A DNA stretch of 64,000 nucleotides from Chitinophagaceae bacterium (GTDB lineage Bacteria > Bacteroidota > Bacteroidia > Chitinophagales > Chitinophagaceae), in assembly GCA_016720565.1 (NCBI GenBank), contig JADKKJ010000011.1, positions 1,054,001 to 1,118,000 on the forward strand. The letters run 5' to 3'. The notes beneath the pieces were generated by a model, which ran no database searches, was not told the origin of the DNA, and saw nothing but the letters and a program-made list of their open reading frames with translations. Positions within the stretch are counted from its first letter, which is position 1. The number at the start of each line of letters is the position of its first letter. Shown piece after piece: positions 1 to 6,387 of this stretch. Both the position numbers and the translations under genes were made by a program.

Positions 1-5
1 AGTAT

Positions 6-287
6 TTAATGATAATCTATTATTTCAACCACTGAAGCATTTCCTGAATTCCATTTAAATATGATCCTCCATTGGTCATTGATACGTATACTATAAAAGC
101 CAATCAATTTCCCCGCCAGTTTCTCTAAGCGGTTGGCCGGAGGGATTTTCAGGTCCGCCAGGCTAATGGAGTTATTCAGCATCCTCAACTTTCTTCTTCC
201 AATGGCTTGAATTTCAGTTGGAAGAGACTTAACCCTAAAACCCAGCCAAATTCTTTCTGTTTCACTATTTCCAAAGGAAAGGATCAT
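6..287 (-). CDS. HigB/RelE-like toxin of a type II toxin-antitoxin system
   Basis: The 93-residue product has the size and ending of the HigB (plasmid killer) branch of the RelE/ParE superfamily, whose members are ribosome-dependent mRNA endonucleases. Supporting segments are the central PPANRLEKLAGK and the strand SIRINDQWRIIFKW, followed by VEIIDYH at the C-terminus. In this branch the toxin gene comes first and a HigA antitoxin with an Xre-type helix-turn-helix follows. Here the toxin stops at position 6, so the antitoxin would lie left of the window and cannot be verified. Just upstream are a TAnnTTTG promoter element and a palindrome that could be the autoregulatory operator. The family call is fairly secure; whether the toxin is active is unknown. 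Confidence 0.82.
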   Translation of the reverse strand: MILSFGNSETERIWLGFRVKSLPTEIQAIGRRKLRMLNNSISLADLKIPPANRLEKLAGKLIGFYSIRINDQWRIIFKWNSGNASVVEIIDYH

Positions 288-319
288 AGTAACGTGTCAC
301 GTTAGTAACGTCAAAAATA
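288..319 (-). promoter_or_regulatory. Promoter -7 element and palindromic operator of the HigB-like gene
   Basis: On the minus strand TATTTTTG (312-319) matches the Bacteroidota -7 consensus TAnnTTTG. Between it and the start codon (285-287) lies the 13-nt palindrome AACGTGTCACGTT (291-303). It is embedded in a direct repeat of AGTAACGT (288-295 and 304-311). A repressor bound here would cover the predicted transcription start and the short leader, as expected for HigA autoregulation. The palindrome is seen directly; the regulator is inferred. Confidence 0.6.
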
Positions 320-343
320 AGTATTTGTTTTAAAAACCCAGGC

Positions 344-2053
344 TTAAATTCTGCCTGCGAGGACGATCAAAAATTTCTCCAGCTTCCGTTTCCCATTCAG
401 ATCAAAGACATCTGTTACGATAACATAATGCCCTATCGGAAGTTTCTGTCCCTTTTCATCCAAACCATCCCAGTTCCAGTAGCCTTCTATACCCAGCAAA
501 ATATTTTTCACGAGGTATCGGATTTCCCTTCCTTCCATATCATAAATGCGCACCTGGGCCATATAACCCGGCGCATCCATTTTATATTGAATAGTGGCTA
601 TATCCTCAAAGCCATCATTATCCGGAGAGAATATTTTTTGCATTAATTCTATGCGGGAAGCAGACTCTCCGATCAGTCTATATTGTGAGTTTTCATAACC
701 GGGTGTACCATTACCAGCAGTAGAGGAAGCGCTATGCCAGTTCGATCTTTCCTGTGTGGGAGCTTTGGGGTCTATCCTTTCCAGTGAAACCCCCGCTTTA
801 TCATGCAGCAGGTCGAACTGCCAGTCATCCTTATAAGCCAGTTCATCTTCTACGATTCCCTGGAATTTTAGTGCAACCACCACGCCTTCATCATCGGGAA
901 AAGAAGGAAGTGAACTTAACTCCAGAATGTTTTTCTTGTTCTTCACCAGGTAATCCCTTGAAAGCGCCGAGCTGTCCTCTGTAACCACCAGGAATTCTCC
1001 CGGAAGTATATATCGGGGTTCAGGACTCAGCACCTTAATTGAGCCTACCACCCCACCACTGCTTCTGTTGGCTATGAATAATCTTCCTGCGTCGAATATC
1101 TTTTTACTGTTATTATAAAACTCCACATAATCATAGCCTCCTGGTTTCGGATCAAAGAGTATCTCATTAATGATCCATTCGCCGGTCAATGGATCGGAAG
1201 GAATTCCGGTTTTTATTCTGGTATCGCTTTGGATAGAATTTCCCAAACAATCTTTGATACCATTAATTCTTAATTCATAAATGATTTCTTTCTGAAGTGG
1301 GGAGGAAAGCCTTAACCTGACCTCATTGAATAATGGGGGAATGGCCGTGATCCCTGCAATGGCAGGACCTGCTTCAATTGCATAATTGGATCCGATCACC
1401 GCCTGCGAACTGTCAATGGGCTCATCAAAACGAAGTATGATATTCAGGCTATCGGTTATATAGGCTTTTTCCAATACTGGCTTTGACTGATCAGGATTCA
1501 GGGTGTCTACCGAGTTTATCTTTCCCGGACTTCCACCTCTCGGATCAATACTGGCCTTCCAGTTGCCGGATCCAGAACAGGGATCATGGGTATCCATCAT
1601 TTCAAGGGTCCAGCCACCTTCTTTCTTCAATTCATTTTTATACCAGCTACTGGAATAGCCTACCGCATGAATGGTTTTTGTATTAGGAGCACGGAGGTAA
1701 ATGGTTTCACCATCATTATCTAAAGAGGGAAAGCTGGTGACTGATATAGCCGGTCCAAAACCCTGCATAGCTGAAAGGGAACCCGAACTGCAGATAATAA
1801 GGAAACTATCGGCCTTCAGAATATACGAAGGGAAAGCCCCACTGATACCTGTCGCATCACCCAATCGCCAACCCTGCAAATTAATTGACTGCCTGCTGTT
1901 ATTTTTTATTTCCACCCATTCATTATTGGGTAAGGATACCACAGGACTGGGATCGGCCATGATCTCTGTAATAAGGAGATCGAACCGGTTCTGGCAATAA
2001 GAATCACTATAAAGGCAGTAAAGAACGCCTATCAAACACACTATCTTTTTCAC
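344..2053 (-). CDS. Secreted lamin-tail domain protein with FlgD-like C-terminal domain
   Basis: A 569-residue protein with an N-terminal signal peptide (MKKIVCLIGVLYCLYSDSYC, cleavage near residue 20). It appears to contain two lamin-tail (LTD) beta-sandwich domains. The first (about residues 25-140) begins LLITEIMADPSP and contains EWVEIKN; the second (about 290-400) begins WIINEILFDPKP and contains YDYVEFYNNS. An Ig-like segment lies between them. The last ~95 residues (IFSPDNDGFEDIATIQY ... GHYVIVTDVFDLNGK) resemble the FlgD-Ig/gliding-motility C-terminal domain that ends many proteins exported by Bacteroidota. LTD proteins are common secreted or surface proteins in this phylum with no firm general function. 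It reads away from asd. Domain calls are moderately secure; no enzymatic motif is visible. Confidence 0.75.
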   Translation of the reverse strand: MKKIVCLIGVLYCLYSDSYCQNRFDLLITEIMADPSPVVSLPNNEWVEIKNNSRQSINLQGWRLGDATGISGAFPSYILKADSFLIICSSGSLSAMQGFGPAISVTSFPSLDNDGETIYLRAPNTKTIHAVGYSSSWYKNELKKEGGWTLEMMDTHDPCSGSGNWKASIDPRGGSPGKINSVDTLNPDQSKPVLEKAYITDSLNIILRFDEPIDSSQAVIGSNYAIEAGPAIAGITAIPPLFNEVRLRLSSPLQKEIIYELRINGIKDCLGNSIQSDTRIKTGIPSDPLTGEWIINEILFDPKPGGYDYVEFYNNSKKIFDAGRLFIANRSSGGVVGSIKVLSPEPRYILPGEFLVVTEDSSALSRDYLVKNKKNILELSSLPSFPDDEGVVVALKFQGIVEDELAYKDDWQFDLLHDKAGVSLERIDPKAPTQERSNWHSASSTAGNGTPGYENSQYRLIGESASRIELMQKIFSPDNDGFEDIATIQYKMDAPGYMAQVRIYDMEGREIRYLVKNILLGIEGYWNWDGLDEKGQKLPIGHYVIVTDVFDLNGKRKLEKFLIVLAGRI

Positions 2054-2114
2054 GACCCCAAATTAATACTAACAGTTGTTCCTTGTATAAAATGGTAAAA
2101 TCTTAGTCGAATAA

Positions 2115-2145
2115 TTTGATGGAATCCTTTTCACGCCTATTTTTG
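2115..2145 (+). promoter_or_regulatory. Promoter of the asd leader
   Basis: TTTG at 2115-2118 and TATTTTTG at 2138-2145, separated by 19 nt, match the Bacteroidota consensus TTTG-N19-TAnnTTTG. Transcription would start near 2149-2152, directly at the leader ORF (ATG at 2153), so the leader mRNA would have almost no 5' untranslated region. Confidence 0.75.
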
Positions 2146-2152
2146 CGCAGCA

Positions 2153-2200
2153 ATGATGAAGAATAAACATACAAAACGCAATAAGAAACAGGCCAGCTAA
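2153..2200 (+). CDS. Putative asd leader peptide (15 codons)
   Basis: The mini-ORF encodes MMKNKHTKRNKKQAS and stops at TAA 2198-2200. Ten of 15 residues (five Lys, two Asn, two Met, one Thr) belong to the aspartate family, whose synthesis needs the asd product encoded downstream. The ORF starts at the predicted transcription start. It is followed by an antiterminator-capable segment (2199-2207) overlapping its stop codon and by an intrinsic terminator (2239-2263). This is the arrangement of classical transcription attenuation, with ribosome stalling at Lys codons allowing read-through. That it is translated and acts as a sensor is inference. Confidence 0.6.
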   Translation: MMKNKHTKRNKKQAS

Positions 2201-2263
2201 GGTTTGCGCGTTTGTATGTACCAACATAAAAATTTTGCAAGCCTTCTCCGGAAGGCTTTTTTT
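2199..2263 (+). terminator. Attenuator: antiterminator segment and intrinsic terminator upstream of asd
   Basis: Terminator: AAGCCTTC (2239-2246), loop TCCG, GAAGGCTT (2251-2258), then seven T (2257-2263). Alternative pairing: AAGGTTTGC (2199-2207) pairs with GCAAGCCTT (2237-2245) over nine positions with one G-U wobble, which removes the left arm of the terminator. A ribosome at the leader stop codon would mask 2199-2207 and favour termination. A ribosome stalled on the Lys codons would leave it free and favour read-through into asd (ATG 2288). Confidence 0.7.
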
Positions 2264-2287
2264 ATAACTGTAAATGAAAAAATAACA

Positions 2288-3295
2288 ATGAAAGTAGCCG
2301 TTGTAGGTGCCACCGGACTGGTGGGTACAAAAATGCTCCAGGTGCTGGCCGAAAGAAATTTCCCGGTGACCGAACTCATCCCCGTTGCCTCTGAAAGATC
2401 TGTTGGAAAAGAAGTAAGCTTTAAGGGAAAGAATTATAAAGTAGTGAGCATGACCGATGCGATCGCAGCTAAACCTGCCGTGGCGATATTTTCTGCAGGT
2501 GGAGGCACTTCATTGGAATGGGCACCTAAATTCGCGGAAGCAGGCATTACCGTGATCGATAATTCTTCCGCCTGGAGAATGGACCCCACTAAACCCCTGG
2601 TCGTTCCCGAGATCAATGCAGATATTCTGACAGCTGCTGATAAGATCATCGCTAACCCGAACTGCTCTACTATACAAATGGTGGTGGCACTGAACCCGCT
2701 CCATAAAAAATATGGCATTAAGCGCATCGTGGTCTCAACTTACCAAAGCGTGACTGGTACTGGTGTTAAGGCCGTGGAACAATTGCATGGCGAAAGGGCC
2801 AAACAGGTAAAAGGATCCACCGATGAATACCCGATGGCTTATAAATACCCGATCGACCTGAATGTGATCCCGCAGATCGATGTATTCCTGGAGAATGGAT
2901 ATACCAAAGAGGAAATGAAAATGGTGAATGAAACACAGAAGATCATGCGGGATTATACTATCCGCGTTACTTCCACTACGGTTCGTATCCCTGTTATGGG
3001 CGGGCATAGCGAAGCGGTGAACGTGGAATTTGAAAAAGATTTCGACCTGGCTGAATTAAGATCCCTGCTTGCTATGGCTCCCGGTGTTATAGTAGTAGAC
3101 GATCCTTCTGCGCAGCAATATCCCATGCCAATGGACGCACATGAAAAAGATGAGGTATTTGTTGGACGTATTCGCCGTGATGAAAGTCAGCCAAACACCC
3201 TGAACATGTGGGTGGTTTCTGATAATTTAAGAAAAGGCGCAGCTACGAATGCGGTGCAGATAGCGGAGTATTTGATGGGGAAGGGGCTTGTTTAG
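2288..3295 (+). CDS. asd: Aspartate-semialdehyde dehydrogenase
   Basis: Converts L-aspartyl-4-phosphate to L-aspartate 4-semialdehyde with NADPH, the branch-point step to Lys, Thr, Met, Ile and diaminopimelate. The 335-residue protein opens with the Rossmann motif VAVVGATGLVG. It carries the active-site segment ANPNCST (Cys126) and the proton-acceptor region GGHSEAVN (His240), typical of the short bacterial class. The start is the ATG at 2288, giving MKVAVVGATGLVG. An in-frame extension back to 2204 is rejected because it would translate the attenuator hairpin. The gene appears monocistronic: the next gene is on the opposite strand. Regulation by the attenuator at 2153-2263 is predicted. Confidence 0.96.
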   Translation: MKVAVVGATGLVGTKMLQVLAERNFPVTELIPVASERSVGKEVSFKGKNYKVVSMTDAIAAKPAVAIFSAGGGTSLEWAPKFAEAGITVIDNSSAWRMDPTKPLVVPEINADILTAADKIIANPNCSTIQMVVALNPLHKKYGIKRIVVSTYQSVTGTGVKAVEQLHGERAKQVKGSTDEYPMAYKYPIDLNVIPQIDVFLENGYTKEEMKMVNETQKIMRDYTIRVTSTTVRIPVMGGHSEAVNVEFEKDFDLAELRSLLAMAPGVIVVDDPSAQQYPMPMDAHEKDEVFVGRIRRDESQPNTLNMWVVSDNLRKGAATNAVQIAEYLMGKGLV

Positions 3296-3375
3296 CTTCT
3301 AGCTTCTAGCTACTAGCAGTGAGTGCTCAATCGTATAATGGTCAGGCTAATTGCTAACAGCTAGTAGCTAGTTGC
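3296..3375. repeat. Intergenic palindrome of 7-nt TAGCT-type units
   Basis: The gap between the convergent genes asd and the DUF2461 gene carries a left arm of TAGCTTC/TAGCTAC-like units and a right arm (about 3350-3375) of inversely complementary units (AGCTAGTAGCTAG), with a ~40-nt loop. It may act as a bidirectional terminator. It belongs to the family of unit-built palindromes described in the findings. Confidence 0.6.
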
Positions 3376-4044
3376 TTAGGTGGTTGCCTGGTTTAAAAAT
3401 TGAATAAGGGGACTAAGTACATCAAAAGCTGTTGCGATGGTTTTCGCAGCGGCTTTTGATTTTAATACCTCATCCGGAATATTCACCATGGCAATAAAGC
3501 CCTTTAATTTAAGTTGAGATGCTGCAGGATTATCGGGTTCATAACCTTTCGGAACTCTGGTCAGCGACATTTCAGAGGAACGGTCAAGGTCGCCGTATAG
3601 AGACTTGAATTTTTTGTTTTTAATTATTTTTTCAAAAGCCTCCAGATTATAATCTATTTCCTGTCTTACCATTTTTAAAACAGGTGCCTCAGGCATGTAT
3701 AAACCACCGCCCGCAAAACTTTTTCCCGGTTCTATATGGAAATAATAACCAGCAGCGTTCCATGCTTTTTTCCCACCCTTATTGATACTGGCACCAAAAT
3801 TCACCTTATAAGGCGATTTGTCTTTTGAAAAACGCACATCCCTGTTGATCCGGAAAACACATTCTTTTGCCGTTAATAATTTTATAGAAGGATCTTTTTT
3901 TCCATGCAGATCGATCACCTCTTGCACCAATGCCAGGTGATCCTGCTTTGCCGCCTCATATTCTTTCCTATGCTGGTCGAACCAGGCTTTGTTATTATAC
4001 TTTTTTAAATCCTTCAGGAATTTAAATGTGCTTGCGTTAAGCAT
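3376..4044 (-). CDS. DUF2461 (TIGR02453) family protein
   Basis: A 222-residue cytoplasmic protein of the DUF2461 family. It is recognised by the opening FLKDLKKYNNKAWFDQHRKEYE, the central RINRDVRFSKDKSPYK and the block AAGYYFHIEPGKSFAGGGLY. The family is widespread in bacteria and fungi; I know of no biochemical function. It lies 30 nt downstream of ligA on the same strand and is probably co-transcribed with it, which does not by itself imply a repair role. The length is normal for the family and there are no membrane segments. Confidence 0.88.
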   Translation of the reverse strand: MLNASTFKFLKDLKKYNNKAWFDQHRKEYEAAKQDHLALVQEVIDLHGKKDPSIKLLTAKECVFRINRDVRFSKDKSPYKVNFGASINKGGKKAWNAAGYYFHIEPGKSFAGGGLYMPEAPVLKMVRQEIDYNLEAFEKIIKNKKFKSLYGDLDRSSEMSLTRVPKGYEPDNPAASQLKLKGFIAMVNIPDEVLKSKAAAKTIATAFDVLSPLIQFLNQATT

Positions 4045-4074
4045 GATAGTAGTTTTTAAATCTTGTCTAAACCC

Positions 4075-6168
4075 TCAACTTCTCTCCACCATCGAAAGAA
4101 ACTCCTCCTCACTAATGATCCTCACCGTATTTATTTTCTTCGCCTTTTCCAGTTTACTCCCCGCATCTTCCCCTACCACCAGGTAATTTAATTTGGCGCT
4201 CACGCCTGTCAGGATCTGTCCGCCATTATTTTCCACGATCTTTTCTGCATCGGATCTTTTAAGGGTGGGCAGGGTGCCGGTGAATAAAAAGGTGAGTCCG
4301 GTGAAGTTCCCCCCGGAGGACAATTGCTTTTTCTCATTCTTTAAGGTGAGTCCCAGTTCCTCCAGGTGTTTGATCATCTCCCTATTGGTCTTATTACTGA
4401 AAAAATGATGCACGCTGCCTGCCACTTTAGGACCAATATCTTCCAAAGCCTGCAGGTCCTCCATGGAGAATTTTTCGAGATCGGTCAAATGCTCAATGGC
4501 CTGGGCCAGGGTCTTGGCCGTGGTTTCCCCAACAAATCGAATTCCCAACGCATAGATCAGGCGATGCAGCGGTTGTTTCTTAGAAGTTTCAATTGACTTC
4601 GTGAGATTCTCAATTGACTTCTTTCCAAATCCTTCCAGTCCCTCAATTTTGGAAAGGGCCATGCTGTAAATACCAGGAATATCTTTCAGGAATTTCATCT
4701 CATAGAATTTCCGGATAATGGCTTCCCCGAATCCACGAATATCCATGGCATCCTTGCTTGCGAAATGTATGATGCGTTCAACGGCCTGGGCCGGGCAATC
4801 TATATTGATACAACGCCATACTGCTTCTCCTTCTTCCTTGAATAATTTGCTTTCGCAGACGGGACAGTTATGCGGGAAGCGGATCTTTTTTTCATCGCCC
4901 TTCCTCTTCTCACCCAGGGAGCGAACGATCTGCGGGATAACATCACCTGCTCTTTCGATCAATACCTGGTCGCCAATATGCAGGTCTTTTTCTTTTATGT
5001 ATTCTTCATTGTGTATTGAAATGGAACTGACGGTAACTCCTCCAACTGCAACAGGCTCCAGCTTTGCCACCGGTGTTACCGCACCAGTACGGCCAACCTG
5101 GTAGTCCACATCTATTAAGGTAGTAATAGCCTGTCTTGCCTTGAATTTATAAGCGATGGCCCAGCGAGGGTGGTGGGAGGTCATGCCCAGCTTATCTTGT
5201 AAACCAAGATCATTCACCTTGATCACCATTCCATCGATCTCATAGGGAAGTCCATCGCGCTTAGCTTCAAAATCGTGGCAATATTGTATTACTCCCTCGA
5301 TTCCGTTGAATGTTTTCTTCTCTTTAAACGGTGCCCGGAAACCCAGTTGCCATAACATGGCCAGCGAACTATCATGATGCGTGAGGGGTTCAGGAGTTTG
5401 GGCTCCTTTGATCAATGAGTAATAACTAACATGATATACAAAGACCTCCAGATTTCTCTTCGCCACCTCTTTGGGGTCTTTGATGCGTAGCGTACCGGCC
5501 GCTGCATTACGCGGATTGGCCAGGGGAGGGATCCCTTCTTCCATCAGCTTTTCATTATACTGGCGGAAATTCTCTTTATTGATCAATACTTCCCCTCTTA
5601 TCTCCACGGTCTGCAAACCCAGGGAAGAAAATTCAGCGCTTAAAGGAATAGAACGTATCTGACGGATATTGGTCGTTACTTCATCTCCCTGTACTCCATC
5701 GCCGCGGGTGGCGCCCCGAACCAGCTGGTCATTTTCGTAAACAAGCGATATACTTCCGCCGTCGAATTTTGGTTCAACGCAATATTCGATCTCATTCAAC
5801 CCGGATAATTCCCTTGCCTTACGGTCAAAATCGTTCAGGTCATCGGCGTCATAGGAATTCTCCAGCGATAACATCGGCACCAGGTGCTGTACCGTGGGAA
5901 ATTCCCTGGTCAGTCCTTTTGCCACCCTTTGCGTAGGTGAATCTGGCTTTATTAAAGAAGGATCGGCGGCCTCTATTTTTTCCAGCGACTTAAAAAGCCG
6001 GTCATATTCCGTATCCGATATCATCGGATCATTCATTACATAATATCTGTATTCGTGGAACCGCAGCGCATCCCGCAAACCAGCGATATCTGCCGGACCC
6101 AATTCTTTTTTTGCGATCAGGGCCTCAGTGAGTTGTTGAAGTTTTTTTGTGCTTTGAGGGGAGTACAT
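4075..6168 (-). CDS. ligA: NAD-dependent DNA ligase LigA
   Basis: Seals nicks in duplex DNA using NAD+ in replication and repair. The 697-residue protein has the full family architecture. The N-terminal Ia domain contains HEYRYYVMNDP and ISDTEYDRL. The adenylation domain has the nucleophile motif EPKFDG (Lys134) and RGDG. An OB fold follows, then a Cys4 zinc finger (CPVC ... CINIDC), helix-hairpin-helix repeats, and a C-terminal BRCT domain (GLTFLFTGTLPTLKRSDAEK). It is followed by the DUF2461 gene. The upstream gap holds a long GTTGAGCT repeat, so the promoter cannot be placed with confidence. Confidence 0.97.
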   Translation of the reverse strand: MYSPQSTKKLQQLTEALIAKKELGPADIAGLRDALRFHEYRYYVMNDPMISDTEYDRLFKSLEKIEAADPSLIKPDSPTQRVAKGLTREFPTVQHLVPMLSLENSYDADDLNDFDRKARELSGLNEIEYCVEPKFDGGSISLVYENDQLVRGATRGDGVQGDEVTTNIRQIRSIPLSAEFSSLGLQTVEIRGEVLINKENFRQYNEKLMEEGIPPLANPRNAAAGTLRIKDPKEVAKRNLEVFVYHVSYYSLIKGAQTPEPLTHHDSSLAMLWQLGFRAPFKEKKTFNGIEGVIQYCHDFEAKRDGLPYEIDGMVIKVNDLGLQDKLGMTSHHPRWAIAYKFKARQAITTLIDVDYQVGRTGAVTPVAKLEPVAVGGVTVSSISIHNEEYIKEKDLHIGDQVLIERAGDVIPQIVRSLGEKRKGDEKKIRFPHNCPVCESKLFKEEGEAVWRCINIDCPAQAVERIIHFASKDAMDIRGFGEAIIRKFYEMKFLKDIPGIYSMALSKIEGLEGFGKKSIENLTKSIETSKKQPLHRLIYALGIRFVGETTAKTLAQAIEHLTDLEKFSMEDLQALEDIGPKVAGSVHHFFSNKTNREMIKHLEELGLTLKNEKKQLSSGGNFTGLTFLFTGTLPTLKRSDAEKIVENNGGQILTGVSAKLNYLVVGEDAGSKLEKAKKINTVRIISEEEFLSMVERS

Positions 6169-6183
6169 GAGGCAAATATACAG

Positions 6184-6336
6184 AGTTGAGCTGTTGAGCT
6201 GTTGAGCGGTTGAGAGGTTGAGAGGTTGAGCTGTTGAGCTGTTGAGGGGTTCAGGAAACTGTGTTTAAATTTTGAAAACCTATTTCCTTTCGGGCAGTTT
6301 TATACTCAACCTCTCAACAGCTCAACCCCTCAACTC
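6184..6336. repeat. Inverted array of GTTGAGCT octamers
   Basis: The left arm (6184-6252) is about eight tandem 8-nt units GTTGAGCT, GTTGAGCG, GTTGAGAG and variants. The right arm (6303-6336) contains the complementary units CTCAACCT, CTCAACAG and CTCAACCC. A ~50-nt unique loop separates them. The array lies between the divergent genes ligA and the GH13 gene. A close relative sits at 47452-47567. Confidence 0.8.
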
Positions 6337-6343
6337 TCCTTAA

Positions 6344-6366
6344 TGTGTAAAAAGTACATATCTTCG
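6344..6366 (+). promoter_or_regulatory. Putative operator and -7 element of the GH13-NUDIX unit
   Basis: TGTGTAAAAAGTACATA (6344-6360) contains the dyad TGTA-N5-TACA. Its first 15 bases are identical to the reverse complement of the dyad upstream of the GH97 gene (32671-32687). TATCTTCG (6359-6366) differs from the TAnnTTTG -7 consensus at one position and recurs before pyrH. The dyad ends 27 nt before the ATG at 6388. The regulator is not identified. Confidence 0.6.
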
Positions 6367-6387
6367 AATCCTAGTCAAAAAATGCTC

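Noticed and set aside
2204..2287. Upstream GTG/TTG-type start of asd at 2204
   Set aside because: It runs through the terminator hairpin and adds 28 residues before the Rossmann motif that normally begins this enzyme.
4718..5104. 128-codon ORF antisense to ligA and comparable long antisense ORFs over susC (11329-11835), rpsB (24810-25244) and metH (38827-39369)
   Set aside because: They lie opposite well-supported genes, have no recognisable domains and arise from codon bias of the true frame.
6343..6387. Upstream start of the GH13 gene at 6343
   Set aside because: It would translate the TGTA-N5-TACA dyad and the -7 element and would hide the signal peptide behind 15 polar residues; ATG 6388 (or 6382) fits.
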